Part shown: positions 15,234-22,923 of the stretch, one piece after another
Numbering within the stretch: position 1 is the stretch's first letter
Layout: the number at the start of each line of letters is the position of its first letter
DNA from: Deltaproteobacteria bacterium
Lineage (GTDB): Bacteria > Desulfobacterota > Desulfobulbia > Desulfobulbales > Desulfurivibrionaceae
Reading direction: 5' to 3'
Length of the DNA stretch: 34,383 bases
Assembly (NCBI GenBank): GCA_021847425.1
Contig: JAJZRF010000035.1
Coordinates: forward strand, 1 to 34,383
Notes under the pieces: model-generated
Database searches by the model: none
Seen by the model: only the letters and a program-made list of their open reading frames with translations
Told to the model about the DNA's origin: nothing
Position numbers and translations under genes: made by a program

Positions 15234-16682
15234 ATGAAAAGCGGAAAAGCCCTTTCAATAGTTCAGCTGAACGACAGCCATGCCTATTTTGATTTGCACC
15301 AGGAGATGTTCTGGCAGGGCGGCCATGCAGTGTACCGCCTGGCGGGAGGATATGCGCGCATCGCCACGATTGTAAAACAGATTCGGGCGGAGAGCCGGGG
15401 GAGTGTTCTTTTCTGTGATTGCGGCGATACCATCCACGGCACCTATCCGGCCTTGGCCACACAGGGAAAGGCCTTAATCCCGGTCTTGAATTCGTTGGGG
15501 CTTGATGCCATGACCGCGCACTGGGAATTTGCCTATGGTCCAAAGGTGTTTCAGCAGCGGGTTGCCGAGCTTGATTATCCGATGCTGGCAAACAACGTCT
15601 ATGATAAAGAGAGCAAAAAACCGCTCTATCCGCCGTATGCCGTAAAGGAGATCGGCGGTTTACGGATCGGCGTGGCGGGGATAGCCTCGAACATTGTGGA
15701 TAAGACGATGCCGCCTTCTTACAGCGAAGGCATCTTCTTCACCCTGGGCAGGGACGAACTGCCGCTTATTGTCGATATCTTACGTGCCCAGGAAAAGGTC
15801 GACCTGGTGGTGCTGGTCTCCCACCTCGGGTTCCCGCAGGAGATGAAGCTGTTGTCCGAGGTGCGGGGCATAGATGTCTGTCTCAGCGGCCATACCCATA
15901 ACCGGTTGTATCAGCCGGTGCTGAACGGGAAAACCATAGTCATCCAGTCAGGTTGCCATGGTTCTTTCTTGGGGCGCCTTGATCTGGAGGTGGAAAAAGG
16001 AGAGGTTGCCCGCTACAGCCACCGATTGATCGAGGTGGAAGCCGCCATGCAACCGGACCCCGCGGTGGATGAACTGATAAGCGAGGCGCTTGCTCCCTAT
16101 AAGCATGACCTCTCGGAGGTTGTCGGCGAAACCGCCACCGCGCTCAACCGGGGGACAACCCTGGAAGCCACCATGGATAATTTTCTCCTCCAGGCGTTGC
16201 TTGAAACCACCGGGGCACAGCTGGCCTTTTCAAATGGCTGGCGTTACGGCGCCCCGATAATTCCCGGGAAGATAACCTTGAACGACCTGTATAACATCAT
16301 TCCCATGAATCCGCCGATCTCAACGGTGGAGCTGACAGGAGAGGAGCTCCAGCTGATGCTGGAGGAGAATCTTGAACGGACATTTTCCTGCGATCCCTAT
16401 CAGCAGATGGGAGGATATGTCAAACGCGGCCTTGGTCTTACCGTGTACTTCAAGATAGAGAATCCACCGGGCCAGCGGGTTCAAAAAATATTTATCGGCA
16501 ACGACGAGGTGCAGTCAGGCCGATACTATCCCGCGGCATTCGTAACCCCGCAGGGAGTCCCCCCGAAATATGGCCGCAATCGTGAAAACCGGCCCGAACG
16601 CATCATAGATGCCATGCGAATCTATCTGGCTGCGCATCGTCCCGTTCACGCGGAACTCAGGGGCACTTTTGTGGCGGTATAG
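15234..16682 (+). CDS. SoxB/UshA-family metallophosphoesterase without signal peptide
   Basis: A 482-residue two-domain enzyme. The N-terminal calcineurin-like domain has LNDSHAYFD (D14, H16), CDCGDTIHG (D65), TAHWEFAYG (H96), VSHLGF and SGHTHNR, all metal-ligand motifs. The C-terminal 5'-nucleotidase domain starts near 280 (ETATALNRGTT) and has FSNGWRYGAPIIPGKIT. The HWEF(A/T)YG form, instead of the usual GNHEFD, is seen in SoxB thiosulfohydrolases, which release sulfate from a thiosulfonate on SoxYZ. Unlike SoxB, this protein begins directly with the domain and has no Tat or Sec signal. No soxYZ is nearby. It is therefore either a cytoplasmic SoxB relative or a nucleotidase. AAGG lies 10 bases before the ATG. 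Confidence 0.75.
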   Translation: MKSGKALSIVQLNDSHAYFDLHQEMFWQGGHAVYRLAGGYARIATIVKQIRAESRGSVLFCDCGDTIHGTYPALATQGKALIPVLNSLGLDAMTAHWEFAYGPKVFQQRVAELDYPMLANNVYDKESKKPLYPPYAVKEIGGLRIGVAGIASNIVDKTMPPSYSEGIFFTLGRDELPLIVDILRAQEKVDLVVLVSHLGFPQEMKLLSEVRGIDVCLSGHTHNRLYQPVLNGKTIVIQSGCHGSFLGRLDLEVEKGEVARYSHRLIEVEAAMQPDPAVDELISEALAPYKHDLSEVVGETATALNRGTTLEATMDNFLLQALLETTGAQLAFSNGWRYGAPIIPGKITLNDLYNIIPMNPPISTVELTGEELQLMLEENLERTFSCDPYQQMGGYVKRGLGLTVYFKIENPPGQRVQKIFIGNDEVQSGRYYPAAFVTPQGVPPKYGRNRENRPERIIDAMRIYLAAHRPVHAELRGTFVAV

Positions 16683-16688
16683 GAGAAG

Positions 16689-16707
16689 GTTGGCATTTTC
16701 GGCCAAC
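16689..16707 (+). terminator. Stem-loop after the SoxB-like gene
   Basis: GTTGGC-ATTTTCG-GCCAAC forms a 6-bp stem starting 7 bases past the stop codon. It is followed by AAAGGAGGTG and not by a T-run, so it may be a processing or attenuation hairpin and not an intrinsic terminator. Confidence 0.35.
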
Positions 16708-16717
16708 AAAGGAGGTG

Positions 16718-16741
16718 ATGATGGAGTCTGCGAAGCAATAA
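16718..16741 (+). CDS. Seven-codon micro-ORF with strong ribosome binding site
   Basis: AAAGGAGGTGATG directly precedes ATG ATG GAG TCT GCG AAG CAA TAA. The Shine-Dalgarno is near-perfect and well placed for the ATG at 16721. The encoded peptide (MMESAKQ or MESAKQ) has no homology that can be judged. It could be a leader peptide that couples translation to the downstream DsrE-like gene, or the remnant of a lost start. Expression is not shown. Confidence 0.25.
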   Translation: MMESAKQ

Positions 16742-16795
16742 ACGATTGAAAATAAACGATACGGCATGGGTCATCATCCAAAAAGGAGAACTGAA

Positions 16796-17241
16796 ATGGC
16801 AGGAAACAAATGGGCGCAGATTTTCTTTGTCGCGATGCTGGTTGTAGGTTTCGGGGCGGAGCGATCCATGTCGGCCGCTGAAAACAAAGAGATCAAGGCC
16901 GCAGACGCTATCCATATTGATATTCCCGTGGTGCTCAAGGAAGCGAATGTCGTGTTCAACATGGACCATCTGGCGTTTGCCGGTGATTTGCCAGTCGGTA
17001 TCAACTATACCTTGAATGACAAAACCTATAATGCGTATCGCCATGTCAGCCCCGGCAACCCCTATAAAGATCGTATCGCCGAATTGCTCAAGCAGGGGGT
17101 GCAGATAGAGGAATGCGCGGTCTCCATGAGAGGCCCAAATGGGTCAATGAAGACCTGCTGCCGGGCGTGAAGGTGAACTCCGGAGCAGTGGGCCGCCTGA
17201 TTCAATTGATCCAGGAAGGGTACGTACAGATGCAGCCGTAG
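16796..17241 (+). pseudogene. Periplasmic DsrE-family protein, frameshifted near the C-terminus
   Basis: The ATG at 16796 has AAGGAG upstream and opens a frame with a signal peptide (hydrophobic core about 8-20, then SMSAAEN) and a DsrE/F-like domain: VVFNMDHLAFAG, then GVQIEECAVSM with the cysteine at the position of the family's sulfur-binding residue. That frame ends at 17168 with an aberrant GPNGSMKTCCRA. From 17137 the frame shifted by one encodes KWVNEDLLPGVKVNSGAVGR and a normal DsrE-like tail to the TAG at 17241. One base seems lost in or near CCCAAA (17134-17139). The intact protein would be about 148 residues and might carry persulfide sulfur in the periplasm. This is either a true mutation or a sequence error in a short homopolymer pair. 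Confidence 0.8.
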
Positions 17242-17278
17242 TCTTGAGGGTTGGCTTTTTCGAGGAGGCTATAAAAAG

Positions 17279-17307
17279 TTTTACCCTTAGGGGCCAGGTG
17301 TGATAAT
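17279..17307 (+). promoter_or_regulatory. Predicted promoter of the sorAB operon
   Basis: A -35 TTTTAC (17279-17284), a 17-base spacer and a -10 GATAAT (17302-17307). The -10 lies inside the Fur-like operator, so a bound repressor would block RNA polymerase. The leader to sorA would be about 80 bases. Confidence 0.5.
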
Positions 17308-17320
17308 GTAAATCATTATC
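17302..17320. promoter_or_regulatory. Fur box
   Basis: GATAATGTAAATCATTATC matches the 19-bp Fur consensus GATAATGATAATCATTATC at 17 of 19 positions, and its 7-bp arms are perfectly inverted. It overlaps the predicted -10 of the sorAB operon. Iron-dependent repression is the usual meaning; related Fur-family regulators (PerR, Zur) use different core sequences. Confidence 0.75.
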
Positions 17321-17394
17321 ATTTTCCGCTCGTCTTTGCCGCAAGGAGGTAACGCCGGTACTTTTCTTACACAATCCTATTGAAGGAGGGGTCC

Positions 17395-18585
17395 ATGAAG
17401 AGTAGATTTCTTTCACGTCGGGATTTCCTAAAGACCGCAAGTTCCATTGGCATGGTGACCGCTTTGGGGGGGATACCTGTCGATCTTTTTGCCAGTGAGG
17501 GGAAATTGGTCCGTTTCCCGGAAAAGACGGACTTGATCCTCCTCACCTCGCGACCGCCGCAGCTGGAAACGCCCAAACATTTTTTCAAGGAGCTGATCAC
17601 CCCCAACGAGGCCCTCTTTGTCCGTTGGCATATCGCCAACATCCCCACCTCGGTTGATCTGCGGACCTGGCGGATCAAGATCGGCGGCAACACCGAGCGG
17701 TCGTTTGAGCTTTCCATGGACGACCTGAAAGCACTTCCCAAGGTTACCTATACCGCGGTCATCCAGTGCGCCGGCAATGGCCGCGGCCTTTTTAATCCGC
17801 GGGTTCCCGGCGGGCAGTGGGGCAACGGCGCCATGGGCAACGTCACCTGGGGCGGCGTTCGCTTGAAGGACATCCTGGCCAAGGCCGGAGTCAAGGGCGA
17901 TTCGGTGGAGGTGTCCTTTAACGGCCTCGATTCCGGGCCGCTTCCCACCGTGCCTGACCTGGTCAAGGCGCTGCCCGTGGACAAGGCCCTGGAGGAAGAC
18001 AACATCATCGCCTACGAGATGAACGGCAAACAGCTGACCATGCTCAACGGCTTTCCAGCTCGATTGGTAGTGCCGGGCTGGTATGCATCATACTGGGTAA
18101 AGGCGCTCAGCGATGTGACCGTGCTGTCGAAACCGCTGGAAACCTTCTGGATGAATCCGGCCTACCGCATCCCGGCCAATCCCTGTGCCTGCGTTCCCCC
18201 CGGCACAACGCCCGGCAAGAGTGTGCCCATCAACCGGATGAATACCCGTTCGCTCATCATCGAACCCTCCCAGGGCAACCGTTTGCCAATGGGCAAGGAG
18301 GTGACCATCTCCGGCCTCGCCTTCTCCGGCGGCTACGGCATCAAGGATGTCATTGTTTCGGTGGATGGCGGCAAGACTTGGAAGGAGGCCAGATTGGGCA
18401 AGGATCTCGGCAAGTATTCCTGGGTCTTGTGGTCGCTGCCCTGGAAGCCGCCGCAGAAAGGAAAATATACCCTGATGGCCCGGGCGACCGACAGCATCGG
18501 CGAGTCCCAGCCTCTTGACAGTCTGTGGAACCCGGCCGGCTACATGCGGAATAATATCGAAAAAGTCGACGTCACCGTCGGATAG
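17395..18585 (+). CDS. sorA: Sulfite dehydrogenase, molybdopterin subunit (SorA type)
   Basis: A 396-residue sulfite oxidase-family protein that would oxidise sulfite to sulfate in the periplasm and pass electrons to cytochrome c. It has a Tat signal (SRRDFLK, then a hydrophobic stretch). The molybdenum-ligating cysteine is C125 in VIQCAGNGRG, followed by WGGVRLKDILAKAG. The Moco domain spans about 55-270. The C-terminal dimerisation domain starts near 280 and has ISGLAFSGGYGIKDVIVSVDGG and W-rich stretches typical of the family. AAGGAGGGG lies before the ATG at 17395. Two c-type cytochromes follow at 8 and 24 bases, as expected for SorAB. A YedY-like reductase is less likely because the dimerisation domain is present. 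Confidence 0.9.
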   Translation: MKSRFLSRRDFLKTASSIGMVTALGGIPVDLFASEGKLVRFPEKTDLILLTSRPPQLETPKHFFKELITPNEALFVRWHIANIPTSVDLRTWRIKIGGNTERSFELSMDDLKALPKVTYTAVIQCAGNGRGLFNPRVPGGQWGNGAMGNVTWGGVRLKDILAKAGVKGDSVEVSFNGLDSGPLPTVPDLVKALPVDKALEEDNIIAYEMNGKQLTMLNGFPARLVVPGWYASYWVKALSDVTVLSKPLETFWMNPAYRIPANPCACVPPGTTPGKSVPINRMNTRSLIIEPSQGNRLPMGKEVTISGLAFSGGYGIKDVIVSVDGGKTWKEARLGKDLGKYSWVLWSLPWKPPQKGKYTLMARATDSIGESQPLDSLWNPAGYMRNNIEKVDVTVG

Positions 18586-18593
18586 GAGGGGAT

Positions 18594-18938
18594 ATGAAAA
18601 AAATTATCGTATTCGCCACGTTGGCATCGGCTACCGCGTTCCTGGTTCAGCATCCTGCCCCGATGGCGCAGGCCGAGGAAACGGGGACTGTTCATTCGAT
18701 CACCCTGCCGACGATTCCGCCCCACTTGAAAGAGGGCGCCGGCAAAGACAAGGTGATGACCTTGTGTGCCATCTGTCACACCCCCGATTACATTCCCATG
18801 CAGCCCCGCTTGCCCGCGAAAACCTGGGAGGGCGAAGTCCACAAGATGATCAAGGTGTTTGGCGCGCCGATCAACGAGGAGGACGCCAAGACCATCAGCA
18901 GCTATCTTGCCGCACAATACGGGACCGGCGAGAAATAA
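18594..18938 (+). CDS. sorB: Monoheme cytochrome c, SorB-like sulfite dehydrogenase subunit
   Basis: A 114-residue exported cytochrome with a signal peptide (about 1-27, cleavage after AQA). The single heme site is CAICH (about 58-62). Methionine candidates for the sixth ligand are in YIPMQP and HKMIKVFG. The short helical C-terminus (EEDAKTISSYLAAQYG) is typical of small cytochromes c. It starts 8 bases after sorA with AGGAGGGG upstream, so it is almost certainly co-translated and should accept electrons from the SorA molybdenum centre. The name rests on context and size, because SorB sequences vary. Confidence 0.8.
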   Translation: MKKIIVFATLASATAFLVQHPAPMAQAEETGTVHSITLPTIPPHLKEGAGKDKVMTLCAICHTPDYIPMQPRLPAKTWEGEVHKMIKVFGAPINEEDAKTISSYLAAQYGTGEK

Positions 18939-18962
18939 ACCTTTACGAACGAGGCGTTAAAA

Positions 18963-19283
18963 ATGAAGAAAATTATTACCCTTGCCCTTGCCCTGTCAGC
19001 GGCCGGACTGTGGCTGCCAACAATGAACACCGCCCAGGCAGCCCCCAATGGCAAAGAGCTTTTCACGCAACACTGCAGCGCCTGCCATCCGAACGGCGGC
19101 AACATTATTGAGCCTGAGGACAGTTTGCACAAGGCGGCCCGGGAGACCAACAAGGTCAACAGCGTCGAGGCGATTGTCGGCAAGATGCGCAACCCCGGGC
19201 CGGGCATGTCGAAGTTCGACAGCAACTTCCTGCCCGACAGCGATGCCAAGGCGATCGCCGAGTATATCATGAAGACGTTCTAG
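18963..19283 (+). CDS. Small class I cytochrome c
   Basis: A 106-residue periplasmic cytochrome: signal peptide (about 1-26, ending TAQA), heme site CSACH (about 38-42), and a probable methionine ligand in GPGMSKFDSNFLPDSDAKAIAEYI, as in cytochromes c6/c553. It follows sorB by 24 bases with GAGG upstream and precedes a strong terminator, so it is the last gene of the sorAB operon. It is the best candidate in the window for the soluble carrier that takes electrons from SorB to a terminal acceptor such as the heme-c bd-like complex at 9504-12441. That link is inference. Confidence 0.85.
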   Translation: MKKIITLALALSAAGLWLPTMNTAQAAPNGKELFTQHCSACHPNGGNIIEPEDSLHKAARETNKVNSVEAIVGKMRNPGPGMSKFDSNFLPDSDAKAIAEYIMKTF

Positions 19284-19367
19284 GGCGCGCCGGACGGGTC
19301 TTTGGGCTTATGGGACAGGCCCGGAAAGACCCGGGGTGGCGTGGATCAGCGGTGAGATTTTTTTGAT

Positions 19368-19395
19368 GGGGGGCTTTTGGGCCCCCCGCTTTTTT
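19368..19395 (+). terminator. Strong intrinsic terminator of the sorAB operon
   Basis: GGGGGGC-TTTTGG-GCCCCCC (19368-19387) followed by GC and six T (19390-19395). All seven stem pairs are G-C. It lies 85 bases beyond the cytochrome stop codon. Confidence 0.9.
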
Positions 19396-19431
19396 GCTAA
19401 AAAACCGCGCAGTGGCGTGTGCTTTTAGCAA
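19394..19431 (+). repeat. Perfect 9-bp inverted repeat upstream of ppiA
   Basis: TTGCTAAAA (19394-19402) and TTTTAGCAA (19423-19431) are exact reverse complements with a 20-base loop. The first arm begins in the T-run of the sorAB terminator. It could be an operator or a second stem-loop in the ppiA leader. The function is not known. Confidence 0.5.
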
Positions 19432-19463
19432 CCTCTATCACAATGAAGGTGAAGGAAGTGAAA

Positions 19464-20054
19464 ATGTCCGGGAAGAAGCTGTTCATTGGCGGGATGGTCT
19501 TGGCGTGTCTGTTTGCGGCCGGAAGTGTGATGGCGCAGGAAAAATCGGGAGGCGGAGCCAATCCCAAGGTGTTTTTTGATATCGTCATCGGCGATGAAAA
19601 GGCCGGCCGGATCGTGATGGAGCTCTTTGCCGATGTTGTGCCGAAAACAGCGGAGAATTTCCGGCAGTTGGCCACCAACGAAAAAGGATTCGGGTTCAAG
19701 GGCAGTATCTTCCACCGCATTATCCCCCAGTTCATGATCCAGGGCGGCGATATCACCAACGGCGATGGGACCGGCGGCAAATCGATTTACGGCCGGACCT
19801 TTGCCGATGAGAATTTCATCCGCAAGCACTCGGAGCCGGGGATGCTCTCCATGGCCAATGCCGGGCCAAACACCAACGGCTCGCAGTTTTTCATCACCAC
19901 GGTCAAAACGCCCTGGCTCGACGGCAAGCATGTGGTGTTCGGCAAGGTGATTGAAGGGTTTGAGGTGGTAAAGAAAATTGAAGAAGTGGGGTCGGCAAGC
20001 GGCCGGACGAAGGCGAAGGTGGTGATCGTAAACTGCGGCCAGTTGCCGGAGTAA
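19464..20054 (+). CDS. Periplasmic cyclophilin-type peptidyl-prolyl isomerase
   Basis: A 196-residue exported cyclophilin that would catalyse cis-trans isomerisation of proline peptide bonds in the periplasm. The signal peptide covers about 1-25 (hydrophobic core, then VMAQ). The domain shows [29 protein letters not shown] with the catalytic arginine, [20 protein letters not shown] and [12 protein letters not shown], all conserved cyclophilin blocks. The ATG at 19464 is chosen because AAGGAAG lies at a good distance; in-frame ATGs at 19443 and 19419 would add a charged extension. It stands alone after the sorAB terminator. It may help fold exported cytochromes and SorA, but such proteins are general. 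Confidence 0.92.
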   Translation: MSGKKLFIGGMVLACLFAAGSVMAQEKSGGGANPKVFFDIVIGDEKAGRIVMELFADVVPKTAENFRQLATNEKGFGFKGSIFHRIIPQFMIQGGDITNGDGTGGKSIYGRTFADENFIRKHSEPGMLSMANAGPNTNGSQFFITTVKTPWLDGKHVVFGKVIEGFEVVKKIEEVGSASGRTKAKVVIVNCGQLPE

Positions 20055-20076
20055 GCCAGTATTGAAGTGGTCAAGC

Positions 20077-20104
20077 AAAAATGGACGAGGATGGAACCTC
20101 GTCC
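20077..20104 (-). terminator. Intrinsic terminator of the MFS gene
   Basis: On the minus strand GGACGAGG-TTCCAT-CCTCGTCC (20104-20083) is followed by ATTTTT (to 20077). It lies just beyond the stop of the MFS gene at 20111. Confidence 0.8.
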
Positions 20105-20110
20105 GGGGGG

Positions 20111-21454
20111 TCACCTTTCTTCCGGCAATGGCGGTTGTTCCGTAGCGGTCGCCATGCCAATCGCGACTTCCGGGATAATTCCCATCCGGAGATAGATCGG
20201 GCGCACTTTCTCCCTGATCTGTGGAAGATGTCGTGCAAAAACAGCCGCCCCGGCAAGGCAACCCATGCCACCGAGAAGCAGGGTGTCACGGGGGCCGATA
20301 ATGCCGGCCATCGATCCGGCGCCGAGACTTCCGAACGGCGCCACCCCTATGAACGACATGGCAAAAAAGCTCATTACCCTGCCGCGCTTGTCTTCATCCA
20401 GAATCGTTTGCAGAATCGTGTTGCAGGAAGAGACCAGGGTCATTGCCCCGAATCCTGCCAAGGTCAGTGCCGCCAGCGAGAGGATTAAATGGGTGGAAAC
20501 GGCAAAGGTGGCGATGCCGACAGAAAAAAGGATCGTGGCCATGACAATCAACCTGCCGAGGCCAAGGACGCTCCGCCGGGAGGCGAGATACAGAGTCCCT
20601 GCCAGAGCGCCGCTGCCCGCGGCAGTCATGAGAAAGCCGAAGGTGTGCGCATCCCCATGCAGGATATCCTTTGCAAACACCGGCGCCAGAACGGAATAGG
20701 GCATTCCCATGAAGCTGACCAGGGCAAGGAGGAGCAGAATGCTCCTGATCGGCCCGAATTCATACGCATACCTAAGGCCTTCATAAAGCTCATGCAGGAT
20801 ATGGCGTCTGGCGTGCTGGCGAGGGGGGGCTGGCCGGAGACGCATGGCAGCGAGCGCCATGATGACAGCCAGGTAGCTTATGGCATTCAGCACAAAGCAG
20901 ATCCCTTCCCCCACCGAGGCCACAAGAAACCCTGCGATGGCAGGGCCGATGAGGCGGGCTCCGTTCACCATGGAGGAATTGAGGGCAATTGCGTTTCCCA
21001 GGTCTTCCCGATGCTCGACCATCTCGACGACAAAGGATTGGCGGGTCGGGATGTCAAAGGCGTTGACGACCCCCAGAATCAGGCTCAGCAGGAGGATCTG
21101 CCAGACCTGCACGATGCCGGCCAGAACGACAAGGGCAAGAAAGGCCGCCTGAAACATGGCAAGGGTCTGGGTAATGATCAGAAGACGCCTGCGGTCCCAG
21201 CGGTCAGCGAGCACGCCGGCGACAGGGGAGATGAAGAGGGTCGGAATCTGGCTGGCAAAACCGACAACCCCCAGCAGGATGGCGGATCCGGTCAAACGGT
21301 AAATAAGCCAGCTCATGGCAACCTGCTGCATCCAGGTTCCCACCAGGGACACGCTTTGCCCCGCGATGAAGAGGCGGTAGTTTCTGGAACGGAGAGCACG
21401 CAAAAGATTGCGGATGGGTGTTCTCGTTTTTTCAGGTTTTGCAGCTGTAGCCAT
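20111..21454 (-). CDS. MFS transporter, EntS-like (MFS_3) family
   Basis: A 447-residue inner-membrane carrier with about eleven or twelve helices. The N-terminal part has RNYRLFIAGQSVSLVGTWMQ and, after helix 2, the motif GVLADRWDRRRLL, which is the loop 2-3 signature of the major facilitator superfamily. The overall pattern (AFDIPTRQSFVVEMV, NGARLIGPAIAG) is that of the MFS_3 group containing enterobactin exporter EntS and many uncharacterised exporters. The substrate cannot be read from sequence. It lies 72 bases after the Nramp gene on the same strand and has its own terminator, so it may be the last gene of that cluster. Confidence 0.88.
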   Translation of the reverse strand: MATAAKPEKTRTPIRNLLRALRSRNYRLFIAGQSVSLVGTWMQQVAMSWLIYRLTGSAILLGVVGFASQIPTLFISPVAGVLADRWDRRRLLIITQTLAMFQAAFLALVVLAGIVQVWQILLLSLILGVVNAFDIPTRQSFVVEMVEHREDLGNAIALNSSMVNGARLIGPAIAGFLVASVGEGICFVLNAISYLAVIMALAAMRLRPAPPRQHARRHILHELYEGLRYAYEFGPIRSILLLLALVSFMGMPYSVLAPVFAKDILHGDAHTFGFLMTAAGSGALAGTLYLASRRSVLGLGRLIVMATILFSVGIATFAVSTHLILSLAALTLAGFGAMTLVSSCNTILQTILDEDKRGRVMSFFAMSFIGVAPFGSLGAGSMAGIIGPRDTLLLGGMGCLAGAAVFARHLPQIREKVRPIYLRMGIIPEVAIGMATATEQPPLPEER

Positions 21455-21526
21455 CGGAATGTCCCTATGCTTCCGGCATGATGCCCGGGTGTTATGTCTT
21501 TTTCAACCTGTCTCGACAGGGCAAAA

Positions 21527-22783
21527 TCAGAAAAAACTATACAGCAGGATACCGTTTAACGCAGAAATGAGTATGGCAATCCCCCAGAGCATCCATTTTT
21601 CCATGCCCTGGTTCCGGTGGATGCCCATGATCCGCTCGGACGAGGTGAGGGCGATGAGGGCAAAAACCGTCCACGGCAACTGAATGCTGAGAGCAACCTG
21701 GCTCCAGATCAAGCCCTGGAAGGGGTCGGTGAGGAAAAAAACCGACAGGGCGGCAATGCCGATGGAGATTGCGACCCCCAGCCGGGTGTGACTGTCGGCG
21801 ACATCCAGGGGTTCGCCGAAGTATCCGGCAAAGATGCTGCCCCCTGCCAGAGCGGAGGAGATGGAGGAGGAGACCCCGGCGAAGAGCAAGGCTGTTGCAA
21901 AGATCAGACCCGCATTATTGCCGAGCAGCGGCTCCAGGGTGTCTTTTGCCTGGGCAAGCTCGTTCACCGGGATGTGTCCGGCGAAGAAAACCGCGGCGGC
22001 CATGATGATCATGGCGCTGTTGATCGCCCAGCCTGCGAGCATGGCCGCGATGGTGTCAATGTATTCATAACGCAGGTGTTGCCGGATGCTTTGCTCATCG
22101 CCCAGCTGCAGCTGGCGGCTCTGGATGATTTCCGAATGGAGAAAGATGTTGTGCGGCATGACCACCGCCCCGATCACGGCCATGATGATCATGATTGAGC
22201 CATGGGGCGCGCAAGGGACAAAGAGACCCCGGGTTGTGGCCGGCCAGTTGACCTCGGCGAGAAAAAGCTCGTAGATGAAGGAGAGGCCGATGAGCGAGAC
22301 AAAGCCGATGATATACCGCTCAATGGCGCGGTATCCCTTGCCTAGAACCACTGCCACCACGACAACGGCGGTCAGGATGGTTCCCAGGGGAATGGGGATT
22401 TTAAAAAGCATATTGAGCCCGATGGCCGCGCCGAGCAGCTCCGCCAGCGAGGTGGAGATGGAGGCCAGCATTGCGCTGCCGAGCAGGAAGGTGCTCCAGC
22501 CTTTGCTGCTGAATTTGGCCACGGCTTCCGAGAGGCACAACCCCGTGACAATTCCGAGATGGGCCGCATTGTGCTGGATCAGGATAAGGATGAGGGTCGA
22601 GAGGGTCACCACCCACAGCAGGCTGTAGCCGAACTCCGAGCCGGCAGCGACGTTGGTGGCCCAGTTTCCCGGATCAATGAAGCCGACGGTGACGATGAAC
22701 CCCGGGCCGATGTATTTGAGGACTTCAAGACCGCCCAGTTTTGGCCGGTGTCCGGAAAAAAATTTGCGAAGGAATGCGTGCAT
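21527..22783 (-). CDS. Nramp-family divalent metal transporter
   Basis: A 418-residue polytopic protein with eleven or so helices. The metal-site motifs are clear: DPGN (37-40) in helix 1 and MPHN (209-212) in helix 6. It would import manganese or iron with protons across the inner membrane. The methionine of the MPH motif is retained, as in true transition-metal Nramps, and not replaced as in magnesium or aluminium relatives. The ATG at 22783 is preferred; the frame continues upstream to a TTG at 22849 without a ribosome site. An OmpR-type two-component system is encoded just upstream on the same strand, which may control it. Confidence 0.88.
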   Translation of the reverse strand: MHAFLRKFFSGHRPKLGGLEVLKYIGPGFIVTVGFIDPGNWATNVAAGSEFGYSLLWVVTLSTLILILIQHNAAHLGIVTGLCLSEAVAKFSSKGWSTFLLGSAMLASISTSLAELLGAAIGLNMLFKIPIPLGTILTAVVVVAVVLGKGYRAIERYIIGFVSLIGLSFIYELFLAEVNWPATTRGLFVPCAPHGSIMIIMAVIGAVVMPHNIFLHSEIIQSRQLQLGDEQSIRQHLRYEYIDTIAAMLAGWAINSAMIIMAAAVFFAGHIPVNELAQAKDTLEPLLGNNAGLIFATALLFAGVSSSISSALAGGSIFAGYFGEPLDVADSHTRLGVAISIGIAALSVFFLTDPFQGLIWSQVALSIQLPWTVFALIALTSSERIMGIHRNQGMEKWMLWGIAILISALNGILLYSFF

Positions 22784-22923
22784 GGGCAGCGGGACCTGCA
22801 GAAAGTGCGCATGTTGATTAAAGAGAGGGGATGTCTTACGCCCCTGCAATGCACAGCCGGGATGTTGATAAGGCTTGTGCCTTCTTTTGAAATGGTGCTT
22901 GGCTGTCCGCGGCTCTTCTCGGC

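Noticed and set aside
21507..21520. CCTGTC-TC-GACAGG palindrome between the Nramp and MFS genes as a terminator
   Set aside because: On the minus strand it is followed by TTGAAAAAGAC and not a T-run; it may be chance or a minor operator.
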